From: Zoogloea sp021286885
GTDB taxonomy: Bacteria > Pseudomonadota > Gammaproteobacteria > Burkholderiales > Rhodocyclaceae
Assembly (NCBI RefSeq): GCF_041915215.1
Contig: NZ_JAYSBV010000004.1
Length of the DNA: 64,000 bases
Strand: one strand, 5' to 3'
The notes under the pieces were generated by a model. It was given only the letters and a program-made list of their open reading frames with translations, made no database searches and was not told where the DNA came from. Every line of letters starts with the position of its first letter. Position 1 is the first letter of the stretch. Of the stretch, positions 57,015 to 64,000 are shown in pieces. The position numbers were made by a program, and so were the translations under genes.

Positions 57015-58343
57015 ATGACAAAAAACATATCAATCGAGGATGTTCCTCTGAACAGTTTTCACCAGCTGCTGAGCATTCGCTCCGGCGGCGGCTGGGTGCT
57101 GGACGGCTATGTGCTGAGCATCATCGGCGTGGCCATGGTACAGTTTTCTGCAGCACTGGACTTGAGCAGTTTCTGGCAGGGCATGATTGCCGCATCGGCC
57201 CTGATTGGTATTTTCTGTGGGGGTTTTTTTGGTGGCGTATTAACCGGCCACCTGGGACGCAAAAAACTTTATTTTGTGGGCCCCACCCTATTTATCCTGT
57301 GCTCCATCGCCCAATACTGGGCCGACTCGGGTCTGATGCTGTTCATCTGTCGTTTTCTGATTGGCATCGGCGTTGGGTTTGAATATCCGGTTGCCGGCTC
57401 CTTGCTGGTGGAGTTCATGCCCAAGAAATACCGGGGGCCGCGTCTCGCCATGCTCACCATTCTGTGGTTTGCCGGTGCTGCGCTCGCCTACATTGCAGGC
57501 AATATCATCCTGAATAGTGGCCGCGAAGATGCCTGGCGTCTGGTATTGGCCAGCCCTGCAGCCATTGGCGTAATTCTTGTCCTGCTGCGCATGGGCACGC
57601 CGGAGTCCCCCCGCTGGCTGCTCAGCAAGGGGCGCAAGGAAGAAGCGGAGCGCATCATCAAGCAAGTGTATGGCCCCTCCTTCTCCCTGCGTAATCTGCC
57701 TGAACAGGCGGACGAGAAGAAAGTGTCTCTGGGTGATCTACTGCATTCCGGCTACGGCAAGCGCATGCTGTTTGTGGCGGTATTCTGGAGTTGCTCGGTG
57801 GTGCCCGTATTCGCGGTGTATTCCTTTGCCCCCAAAGTCCTGCAGGCCCTCAACCTGAAAGGCGCCTGGGCCTCCTATGGTTCGGTGTGCATCACCCTGA
57901 TGTTTGTCATTGGCTGTGTGATCGCCACCCGTCTAATCAATGTGATGGGGCGGCGCAGCATGGTGATCCACAGCTTCCTGTGGTCTGGCCTGGCGCTGCT
58001 GGGGCTGGGGGCCTTCTCCGACAGCGCAGAAGTGCTAGTACTGGTGCTGTTTGGTGCCTACGCAGTTTTCATCGGTGGCGCCCAGGTTCTCCAGCTGGTG
58101 TATCCGAACGAACTCTTTCCCACGGAAATCCGCTCCGCCGCCGTCGGCCTGGGGGCCTCCCTGTCCCGCGTTGGGGCTGCCGTGGGCACCTGGCTGGTAC
58201 CCATGTCCCTGAACAGCATCGGGATCGGCAACACCATGTTTGCCGCTGCCGGGGTCACCCTGCTGGGCCTGCTGGTTTCTCTGCTGCTGGCGCCTGAAAC
58301 CCGCGCCCTCAGCCTCCAGGAAGCGGCCTCCCTCAATCGCTGA
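57015..58343 (+). CDS. Major facilitator superfamily transporter
   Basis: The 442-residue protein has twelve hydrophobic segments and MFS signatures of the sugar/metabolite porter type: GHLGRKKLYFVGP after segment 2, GIGVGFEYPVAGSLLVEFMP at segments 4-5, and PESPRWLLSKGRKEEAERII in the central loop. NVMGRRSMVI and YPNELFPTEIRSAAVGLG occur in the second half. The ~190-base gap before it shows no gene or clear promoter. GGAGA lies before the ATG, similar to the sites of the flavoprotein and DapA-type genes. It probably imports the substrate of this cluster. Confidence 0.88.
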   Translation: MTKNISIEDVPLNSFHQLLSIRSGGGWVLDGYVLSIIGVAMVQFSAALDLSSFWQGMIAASALIGIFCGGFFGGVLTGHLGRKKLYFVGPTLFILCSIAQYWADSGLMLFICRFLIGIGVGFEYPVAGSLLVEFMPKKYRGPRLAMLTILWFAGAALAYIAGNIILNSGREDAWRLVLASPAAIGVILVLLRMGTPESPRWLLSKGRKEEAERIIKQVYGPSFSLRNLPEQADEKKVSLGDLLHSGYGKRMLFVAVFWSCSVVPVFAVYSFAPKVLQALNLKGAWASYGSVCITLMFVIGCVIATRLINVMGRRSMVIHSFLWSGLALLGLGAFSDSAEVLVLVLFGAYAVFIGGAQVLQLVYPNELFPTEIRSAAVGLGASLSRVGAAVGTWLVPMSLNSIGIGNTMFAAAGVTLLGLLVSLLLAPETRALSLQEAASLNR

Positions 58344-58411
58344 ATGTCCGGGGTGCTGCCGCACCAAGCGCGGCGGCACCTGCCGTGTTCTGTCTCAACG
58401 GAGAAAATCAA

Positions 58412-59320
58412 ATGAAATTCGAAGGTATTTATACCCCCGCCATCACCCCCCTCGCTGCGGATGGTCAGATTGATCGCCAAGCTTTTGCCGAAGTGCTTGA
58501 GTATCTGGTGGATGCCCGTGTGCACGGCATCATCATCGGTGGTTCCACTGGCGAGTATTACGCCCATACCAGCCAGGAGCGTCTGGCGCTGGCAGCCCTG
58601 GCCAAGGATGTGATTGCCGACCGGGTGCCCCTCATCATTGGCACCGGGGCGGTGCGCACCGAGGACTCAGTGGAGTACGCCAAGGCTGCCCGTGCCCTCA
58701 AGGCCGATGCGCTACTGGTCGGCTCCCCCCCCTACGCCCTGCCCACCGAGCAAGAAAATGCGGCCCATGCCCTGGCCGTGGATCGTGCTGCAGATCTGCC
58801 CATCATGCTTTACAACTATCCGGGTCGGATGAGTGTTTCGATGGGGCGTGAGTTCTTCCAGACGGTGCTCGCAGCTTCCCGCAATTTTGTAGCCATCAAG
58901 GAAAGCTCCGGTCAGATGGGACAGCTGCACATGCTGGCGCGGGAATTCCCCCAACTGGATGTTTCCTGCGGCTGGGATGACCAGGCCCTGGAGTTTTTCG
59001 CCTGGGGTGCCCGCAGCTGGGTGTGTGCCGGCTCCAACTTCATTCCCCGGGAGCATGTGATGCTCTACGAGGCCTGCGTGATCGAAAAGAACTTTGATAA
59101 GGGCCGACGCATCATGGCGGCGCTGCTGCCGCTGATGGACTTCCTGGAAGGTGGCAAGTTTGTCCAGTCCATCAAGTACGGCTGCCAGCTGGCAGGGCTG
59201 CGCGCCGGCGGCGTCCGGGCACCGCTCCAGGGGCTGAATGAAGCCGAACAGCACGCTCTGGCAAGCATCGTGGCCGAACTCAAGCGCGAAGTGGCTGCCA
59301 TTGCCGGAGGCGCTGCCTGA
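58412..59320 (+). CDS. DapA/NanA-family lyase or deaminase
   Basis: The 302-residue protein is a class I aldolase-fold enzyme of the dihydrodipicolinate synthase family. It begins MKFEGIYTPAITPLAADGQI. The carboxylate-binding motif is GSTGE (44-48), Tyr136 lies in MLYNYPGR, and the Schiff-base Lys163 lies in VAIKESSG. Family members include pyrroline-4-hydroxy-2-carboxylate deaminase, keto-deoxy-sugar dehydratases and aldolases. It is not housekeeping DapA, judging by context. Paired with an oxidase and an aldehyde dehydrogenase, a deaminase/dehydratase role on a cyclic imine is plausible. The start at 58412 has CGGAGA upstream; the stop overlaps the next start (TGATG). Confidence 0.87.
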   Translation: MKFEGIYTPAITPLAADGQIDRQAFAEVLEYLVDARVHGIIIGGSTGEYYAHTSQERLALAALAKDVIADRVPLIIGTGAVRTEDSVEYAKAARALKADALLVGSPPYALPTEQENAAHALAVDRAADLPIMLYNYPGRMSVSMGREFFQTVLAASRNFVAIKESSGQMGQLHMLAREFPQLDVSCGWDDQALEFFAWGARSWVCAGSNFIPREHVMLYEACVIEKNFDKGRRIMAALLPLMDFLEGGKFVQSIKYGCQLAGLRAGGVRAPLQGLNEAEQHALASIVAELKREVAAIAGGAA

Positions 59321-60828
59321 TGGCCCCGCTGCTGAGTGCGACCGAATACGCATCCCTGGCCCGGGATCTGGTGCTGCCATCCCAAGCCTTCATTGACGGC
59401 GCGTTTGTGCCAGCGGTATCGGGTGAAACTTTCCAGACCCTGAACCCGGCCACGGGCCAAGTGCTGACCCGCATTGCTGCCTGCGACCGGCGCGACGTGG
59501 ATATCGCCGTCGCCAAGGCCAAAGCCGCCTTTGAGGACGGGCGCTGGTCCCGGCGTACACCGGCTGAACGCAAGGCCGCCCTGCTGCGCTTTGCCGACAG
59601 CCTGGAGCTGCACCTGCAGGAGCTGGCCGTGCTGGAAAGCCTGGATAGTGGGAAACCGATCCGGGAGTGCGTGAATACCGATGTACCCGAAGCCATCCAT
59701 ACCATTCGTTGGCACGCGGAGCTGATCGACAAGATCTACGATCATACGGCCCCGGTCGGTGCCGATACCGTTGCACTGGTGGTCCGGGAGGCCATTGGTG
59801 TGGTCGGGCTGGTGCTGCCCTGGAACTTCCCTCTGCTGATGTTGGCCTGGAAAATCGGCCCGGCGCTGGCTGCGGGCTGCTCGGTCATCGTCAAACCGGC
59901 CAAGGAAACAACCCTCAGCACCTTGCGGGTCGCCGAACTGGCCAGTGAGGCTGGCATTCCACCAGGGGTGTTCAACGTGCTGCCGGGTGGCGGTGCCGAA
60001 GTAGGCGAGCCCTTGGGCCTGCACATGGACGTATCCATGGTCAGCTTCACCGGTTCCACCGAAACGGGCCGGCGTTTCCTGCGCTATGCCGCAGACTCCA
60101 ATCTCAAGCGGGTGGTGCTGGAATGTGGCGGCAAGAACCCCGCCGTGGTGATGAAGGATGTGGACGATCTGGATGAAGTGGCCCAGCACATCGTAAACGG
60201 TGCCTTCTGGAACATGGGCGAGAACTGCTCCGCCTCTTCCCGGCTGATTGTCCATGCAGACATCAAAGAGGCTTTGCTGGAGCGCATCGGCCAACACATA
60301 AAGGCCTGGAAGATGGGTGATCCGCTCAACCCGGATCATCGCCTGGGCGCCCTGGTGAGCTCGGCCCACTTCGAGAAGGTGCGCACTTACCTAGAACAAG
60401 CCGGCGCTGAAGCCCTGAAGGTGGTCTTTGGCGGTCATACCGAGGGGGATGCCTTTGTGCAGCCCACGGTGGTCGATGGCGTGAGCCCGGATAGCCGGCT
60501 GTTCCGGGAAGAAATCTTCGGCCCCATCCTGTCAGTCACCACCTTCCGCGATACGGAGGAAGCCATTGCCCTGGCCAATGACTCGGTCTATGGTCTGGCC
60601 GCTGCGGTGTATACCAACCGCCTCAGCACCGCCTTCCGTCTCGCTCGAGAAATCAGGGCCGGCGTGGTGACCGTCAATTGCTTTGGCGAGGGAGACATCA
60701 CCACGCCTTTCGGGGGCTACAAGGAATCCGGCTTTGGCGGACGGGACAAATCCATCTGGGCCCATGACCAATACACCGAGCAGAAAACGATCTGGGTGGA
60801 CACCACCGATCGTTCCCGCGCCGCCTGA
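59320..60828 (+). CDS. Aldehyde dehydrogenase, PuuC-like
   Basis: The 502-residue NAD(P)+-dependent enzyme oxidises an aldehyde to an acid. Conserved parts are FIDGAFVPAVSGETFQTLNP, the LPWNFPLLMLAWKIGPAL cofactor segment, FTGSTETGRRFLRYA, the general base Glu in VLECGGKNPAVV and the catalytic Cys in MGENCSASSRL. It is closest in pattern to gamma-glutamyl-aminobutyraldehyde dehydrogenases (PuuC) and could equally act on 2-oxoglutarate semialdehyde or similar omega-aldehydes. Translational overlap with the DapA-type gene suggests consecutive pathway steps. I do not assign it to 2-hydroxymuconic semialdehyde, since the motif context differs from DmpC and it lies in another cluster. Confidence 0.9.
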   Translation: MAPLLSATEYASLARDLVLPSQAFIDGAFVPAVSGETFQTLNPATGQVLTRIAACDRRDVDIAVAKAKAAFEDGRWSRRTPAERKAALLRFADSLELHLQELAVLESLDSGKPIRECVNTDVPEAIHTIRWHAELIDKIYDHTAPVGADTVALVVREAIGVVGLVLPWNFPLLMLAWKIGPALAAGCSVIVKPAKETTLSTLRVAELASEAGIPPGVFNVLPGGGAEVGEPLGLHMDVSMVSFTGSTETGRRFLRYAADSNLKRVVLECGGKNPAVVMKDVDDLDEVAQHIVNGAFWNMGENCSASSRLIVHADIKEALLERIGQHIKAWKMGDPLNPDHRLGALVSSAHFEKVRTYLEQAGAEALKVVFGGHTEGDAFVQPTVVDGVSPDSRLFREEIFGPILSVTTFRDTEEAIALANDSVYGLAAAVYTNRLSTAFRLAREIRAGVVTVNCFGEGDITTPFGGYKESGFGGRDKSIWAHDQYTEQKTIWVDTTDRSRAA

Positions 60829-60853
60829 GGCGTGGGGCGGTTGATCCCGTGTG

Positions 60854-61774
60854 ATGAAAGCAGACAGTATGCAGAACAGACGCAAGGCAACGCTTATCGG
60901 ACTCATCGCCATCGTGCTGTGGAGCTCGATTGTCGGTCTGATCCGGGGCGTCAGTGAAAACCTCGGGGCCACCGGCGGCGCTGCCATGATCTATTCGGTG
61001 GCCTCGGGGCTGCTACTGCTGACCGTGGGCTTCCCCCGGGTTCGGGAGTTTCCTAGGGCGTATCTGGTGTGGGGCAGTCTGCTGTTCGTGGCCTATGAAC
61101 TGTGCCTGTCCTTGTCCATAGGCTATGCCAACAGTGGGCGCCAGGCGATTGAGGTCGGCATGGTCAATTACCTTTGGCCAGCCTTCACCATTCTGTGCGC
61201 CATTCTGTTCAATCGCCAGAAATCCAGCCTGCTCATTGTTCCTGGCTTCCTGACGGCAGTGCTGGGGATCTGCTGGGTACTGGGCGGCGAGCAGGGCTTG
61301 GATCCAGCGGGCATGGTGCGCAACATCCAGAACAACCCCCTCAGCTACGGTTTGGCCTTTGCCGGTGCGGTGATCTGGGCATCTTATTGCACCGTCACTA
61401 ACCGGATTGCCAATGGCAAGAATGGGATCACCCTATTCTTCATGCTCACGGCCCTGGCCCTGTGGGGCAAGTATCTGCTAAGTGGTGAGAGCAGCATCGT
61501 CATGACCGGGTCCGGACTGATCTATCTGGCCCTGGCTGCCTCGGCGATGGGCTTTGGCTACGCGGCCTGGAACGTGGGCATCCTGCACGGCAACGTCACC
61601 CTACTGGCGGGGGCTTCGTATTTCATCCCGGTGTTTTCGGCGGCCTTGGCGGCCAGCGTACTGCGGGCCCCCCTATCGGCCTCGTTCTGGCAAGGGGCTG
61701 CACTGGTCTGTGCAGGCTCCATCCTGTGCTGGTTCGCGACCCGGGGACGCCCCTCCGGCGCCAGCCCCTCCTGA
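60854..61774 (+). CDS. DMT-superfamily exporter, YddG-like
   Basis: The ~306-residue protein has ten hydrophobic segments in two EamA-like repeats. The N-terminus RRKATLIGLIAIVLWSSIVG, then LIRGVSENLGATGGAAMIYS, is close to YddG, known as an exporter of aromatic amino acids. VNYLWPAFTILCAILFNRQK and YAAWNVGILHGNVTLLAGAS are further matches. Possible starts are GTG 60851, ATG 60854 and ATG 60869; none has a strong Shine-Dalgarno. It follows the aldehyde dehydrogenase gene by 25 bases. In this cluster it may export surplus amino acid or a product. Confidence 0.88.
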   Translation: MKADSMQNRRKATLIGLIAIVLWSSIVGLIRGVSENLGATGGAAMIYSVASGLLLLTVGFPRVREFPRAYLVWGSLLFVAYELCLSLSIGYANSGRQAIEVGMVNYLWPAFTILCAILFNRQKSSLLIVPGFLTAVLGICWVLGGEQGLDPAGMVRNIQNNPLSYGLAFAGAVIWASYCTVTNRIANGKNGITLFFMLTALALWGKYLLSGESSIVMTGSGLIYLALAASAMGFGYAAWNVGILHGNVTLLAGASYFIPVFSAALAASVLRAPLSASFWQGAALVCAGSILCWFATRGRPSGASPS

Positions 61775-61783
61775 GCGGTTCAA

Positions 61784-61860
61784 GGCACGCCTGACCGCCG
61801 AAAGCTAGAAAAATCGGCCTCAGGCGTGCCCTGATGCAAGCGGGCGGATCCCACCCGCCC
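61784..61860. repeat. Inverted repeats between yddG-like and porin genes
   Basis: GGCACGCCTGA (61784-61794) and TCAGGCGTGCC (61820-61830) are a perfect 11-base inverted repeat with a 25-base loop. A smaller GGGCGG/CCGCCC hairpin lies at 61842-61860, followed by CTGTTTC. The pair may end the operon transcript before the porin gene. The 190-base gap holds no gene. Confidence 0.5.
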
Positions 61861-61964
61861 TCTGTTTCTCCCCACCCCTGCACTTCTGTCTTTTTTCCCG
61901 GCCATGGGCACGGGTGGGCCTTGCTGCGCCTTTAAAACCACATCCAACAACAAAGGAGACCTTC

Positions 61965-63155
61965 ATGCAGGAGACAAACATGCGAAAAATCGCGGCCAGC
62001 GTACTCACCACCCTGGTGGCAGGCCTGGGGAGCGGCTGTGCCCTGGCAGCCGACGGGGACGGCACGCTCAAAATCGGCGGCGCCCTGCGGGCCCGCTACG
62101 ATTACACCTTCGACAATCCCCAGAACGTCAGCAAACTCAGTCTGGATACCTTCCGACTGGACGTAAACTACGACTCCCCCGGACTCTACGGATCGGCCCA
62201 GTACCGCTTTTATGGGGGTACCTACCCCTACGACTACACCAGCCAGGTTGGACGCATCAATTTTCCAGCCTTTGCCTGGCTGGGCTACAAACTGAGCGAA
62301 CAAACCCGGGTCGTGGCGGGCCTCCAGCAACTACCGTTCGGCCTGATGCCCTATGCAAGCAGCACTTTTTATCAGACCCTGGTCAACAATATTGGTCTGG
62401 AGGATGTACATGACTTGGGGGTGAAGGTTCAGCATCAGTGGGGCGCCATGGACTTCCAGTTTGGTTTTTATCCCCGGGATGGCGGCAGCTGGGCGGGCAC
62501 CTCCCGGGACGGCGCCCGCTACTCGGTCAATGTGGCGCGGGCCGACACGGGGCTGGCCGGCGGCTCCAGCAACCAAGAACGCAACATCATGCTGGGGCGC
62601 TGGGCCTACACCCTGAGCGGCACTGGCGCCGAACGTAGTGAGGTGGGCGTATCTTTACTGCACTCCACCCTGCACAACCTAGACACCGGCGAAGACGGCA
62701 ACCGAGCCGCCTATGCACTCCACTATGCAGGCTCGGTGGGTGGGCTGGGAATATTGGCCGAAGCAGGCCGGCAGCGCATGTCTCCCCGCAATACCAGCGC
62801 CCAGGGGAACGGCAGTGTCAGCTTCGGCGCCTTTGACGGCACGTTCAACGTGGCAGCCAAGGGACGTTTTTATTCGGCAGAAATCAACTACCTGCTGCCG
62901 GGCAGCTTTGCGGCGATCAACACAATCAAGCCCTACCTGAACTACAGCCTGTTTACCAAGGATCAAGCCGGCTTCAAGGATTCCCAACGTATGATCGCCG
63001 GCGCCAGCTTTAACGCCGGGCCGTTTTTTGTATACACGGAAATGCGCTGGGGCAAAAACGATCCCTACACCGGCGATTACGCCAATGGCGCGGCAGCCGG
63101 TGGTGAGGACGTGTGGAAGAAGGCGTTCTACGCCAACATTGGCTACTACTTCTGA
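61965..63155 (+). CDS. Outer-membrane porin-like protein
   Basis: The 396-residue precursor starts MQETNMRKIAASVLTTLVAG with a signal peptide that is probably cut after ALA near residue 28. The mature protein is strand-rich with alternating aromatic and polar residues: IGGALRARYDYTFDN, YDSPGLYGSAQYRFYGGTYP and GVKVQHQWGAMDFQFGFYP. It ends FYANIGYYF, with the C-terminal Phe recognised by the BAM machine. AAAGGAG lies six bases before the ATG at 61965. It is likely the outer-membrane entry channel for the neighbouring catabolic pathway, but no ligand can be inferred. Confidence 0.85.
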   Translation: MQETNMRKIAASVLTTLVAGLGSGCALAADGDGTLKIGGALRARYDYTFDNPQNVSKLSLDTFRLDVNYDSPGLYGSAQYRFYGGTYPYDYTSQVGRINFPAFAWLGYKLSEQTRVVAGLQQLPFGLMPYASSTFYQTLVNNIGLEDVHDLGVKVQHQWGAMDFQFGFYPRDGGSWAGTSRDGARYSVNVARADTGLAGGSSNQERNIMLGRWAYTLSGTGAERSEVGVSLLHSTLHNLDTGEDGNRAAYALHYAGSVGGLGILAEAGRQRMSPRNTSAQGNGSVSFGAFDGTFNVAAKGRFYSAEINYLLPGSFAAINTIKPYLNYSLFTKDQAGFKDSQRMIAGASFNAGPFFVYTEMRWGKNDPYTGDYANGAAAGGEDVWKKAFYANIGYYF

Positions 63156-63197
63156 GCAAGCTCTGAGCACTCGGCCGCGAGGCCCGCATTCATCGTT

Positions 63198-63215
63198 GCC
63201 CGTCTCCGGACGGGC
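63198..63215. terminator. Tight hairpin after the porin gene
   Basis: GCCCGTC (63198-63204) pairs with GACGGGC (63209-63215) around TCCG, a very stable loop type. No T-run follows on either strand. It lies between the convergent porin and LysE-type genes and is a likely 3' end of one or both transcripts. Confidence 0.5.
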
Positions 63216-63246
63216 AGCCCCGCCCCTTGCCCTCAGTCCTCCCGGC

Positions 63247-63873
63247 TTACCCTCCTCGCAGGAGGCTCAACAACACCCCCAGCGCCAGCAGGATCAGCAT
63301 GCCGCCCGACAGCCGCTCCAGCCATGGCAGCTTCCGGGCAAAACGCGCCAGCACCACGGGATTGCCGATCAGCACGGCCACCAGCACGTCCCACGTCAGC
63401 ACCACGCCAAACATCCACAGCCCATACCACAGCCGCCCATACGCGCTGGATGCATCAAGCATCGCCGCCAGGCTGGCATAGAACAGCCCGTTCTTCGGAT
63501 TGAGGATGCCGGAGAGGAAGCCCATACCCGTCGCCCGCCCCCAGCCCAGTTGCACCGCCCCCACCGGCGGAGAGGCCGGCACCTTCAAGCCGCTACGCCC
63601 CGCGTGGCGGATGAACAGGGCCCCCAGATACAGCAGGTAGGCAGCGCCCACCCCTTGCAGGAGGGCAAACATGCCACTGTCCGGCGCCAGGACGGTGGAG
63701 CCCCCCAGGGCCGCCACGATAAATACCCCATTGGCGAGCGCAATGCCCAGACAAACGCCAGTCGCCCTTTGCCAGCCGGCGGTGAGGGAAGTACGGGCCA
63801 CCAGAAAGAAATCCGGGCCAGGGGACAGCAGCGCCAGAAAATGCACCGCTGCCAGCATCAGAAATTGCCGCAT
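63247..63873 (-). CDS. LysE/RhtB-family amino acid exporter
   Basis: The 208-residue inner-membrane protein has about six hydrophobic segments. It begins MRQFLMLAAVHFLALLSPGP; the SPGPDFFLVARTSLTAG stretch is the family signature. LSGILNPKNGLFYASL contains the second conserved motif (NPKN). The ATG at 63873 is used; a GTG three codons upstream is possible. It is preceded on the same strand by an AraC-family gene whose end is in the window, a common regulator-exporter pairing. Confidence 0.9.
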   Translation of the reverse strand: MRQFLMLAAVHFLALLSPGPDFFLVARTSLTAGWQRATGVCLGIALANGVFIVAALGGSTVLAPDSGMFALLQGVGAAYLLYLGALFIRHAGRSGLKVPASPPVGAVQLGWGRATGMGFLSGILNPKNGLFYASLAAMLDASSAYGRLWYGLWMFGVVLTWDVLVAVLIGNPVVLARFARKLPWLERLSGGMLILLALGVLLSLLRGG

Positions 63874-63966
63874 GAAAAACACACCAGAAACGTGCCCAAG
63901 GGGCGCTAGTGTGCAAAGTGGTGCGTGGGCTGTATTGAACGAAATTGCAGTCCCGGCCCGCCAGGA

Positions 63967-64000
63967 TCAGCGCCGAAAATCTCCGGGCGTGACCCCCGCA
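63967..64000 (-). CDS. AraC-family regulator, last codons only (partial)
   Basis: Reading the minus strand from the window edge gives AGVTPGDFRR followed by TGA at 63969-63967. G-x-T-P-x-x-F/Y-R at the extreme end is typical of the second helix-turn-helix of AraC/XylS regulators. Only 34 bases are visible, so the call rests on this short tail and on its place upstream of a LysE-type exporter gene on the same strand. Confidence 0.5.
   Translation of the reverse strand, partial: AGVTPGDFRR

Noticed and set aside
59320..60828. Aldehyde dehydrogenase as the missing 2-hydroxymuconic semialdehyde dehydrogenase (DmpC)
   Set aside because: It lies 19 kb from the meta-cleavage genes, in a separate cluster overlapping a DapA-type gene, and its motifs look PuuC-like.
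1..64000. CRISPR arrays, tRNA/rRNA genes, insertion sequences, prophage, toxin-immunity pairs
   Set aside because: I saw no regularly spaced repeats, no cloverleaf-like or rRNA sequence, no transposase or integrase motifs and no recognisable toxin-immunity pair; genes are densely packed housekeeping, secretion, flagellar and catabolic functions.

Overview
The window (about 60-65% G+C by eye) looks like chromosome of a motile, aromatic-degrading betaproteobacterium. A member of the Rhodocyclales (Azospira, Zoogloea or Dechloromonas-like) is my best guess, from the combination of yajC-secD-secF, an ImpA-type type VI secretion system (T6SS), a catechol meta-cleavage operon and a flg operon of beta/gammaproteobacterial order. 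This is inference; no marker gene fixes the genus. I saw no tRNA, rRNA, CRISPR array, insertion sequence, phage or plasmid gene.

Layout. 1-6.7 kb is housekeeping: the end of a ParA-type ATPase, the helicase uvrD (minus), a small unknown protein, then yajC-secD-secF of the Sec translocase. 6.7-25.8 kb is a T6SS locus. Minus strand, in transcription order: tssM, then tssB-tssC-hcp-OmpA-like lipoprotein-tssF-tssG-clpV-unknown membrane protein-PAAR-tssA. Plus strand: tssJ-tssK-tssL-tssE. All core parts are present except vgrG. No kinase/phosphatase/Fha control genes and no recognisable toxin-immunity pair lie inside it.

25.8-40.4 kb is an aromatic catabolic island around a BenM/CatM-like LysR regulator. 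To the right, on the plus strand, lie catechol 2,3-dioxygenase, acylating acetaldehyde dehydrogenase, 4-hydroxy-2-oxovalerate aldolase, 4-oxalocrotonate decarboxylase and 4-oxalocrotonate tautomerase. To the left, on the minus strand, lie an ABC transporter of the branched-chain amino acid type (K, G, F, H, M) with an outer-membrane channel of the phenol-degradation family inserted, then a 2-hydroxypentadienoate hydratase and a second decarboxylase. After a terminator come an aldo/keto reductase and an HpaI-type aldolase. Two copies of the palindrome ATAC-N7-GTAT flank the regulator gene and probably tie both arms into one regulon. The first enzymes after ring cleavage (semialdehyde dehydrogenase or hydrolase) are not in the window.

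40.4-54.4 kb is the flagellar rod-hook block: flgB to flgL on the minus strand (followed by a lipoprotein gene and a PilZ-domain gene) and flgA-flgM-flgN on the plus strand.

54.4-63.2 kb is a second catabolic cluster of unknown substrate: a divergent LysR regulator, a D-amino-acid-oxidase-like flavoprotein, an MFS transporter, a DapA-family lyase/deaminase, a PuuC-like aldehyde dehydrogenase, a YddG-like exporter and a porin. The set resembles the oxidation, deamination and dehydrogenation steps of hydroxyproline catabolism without an epimerase. The window ends with a LysE-family exporter and the last codons of an AraC-family regulator.
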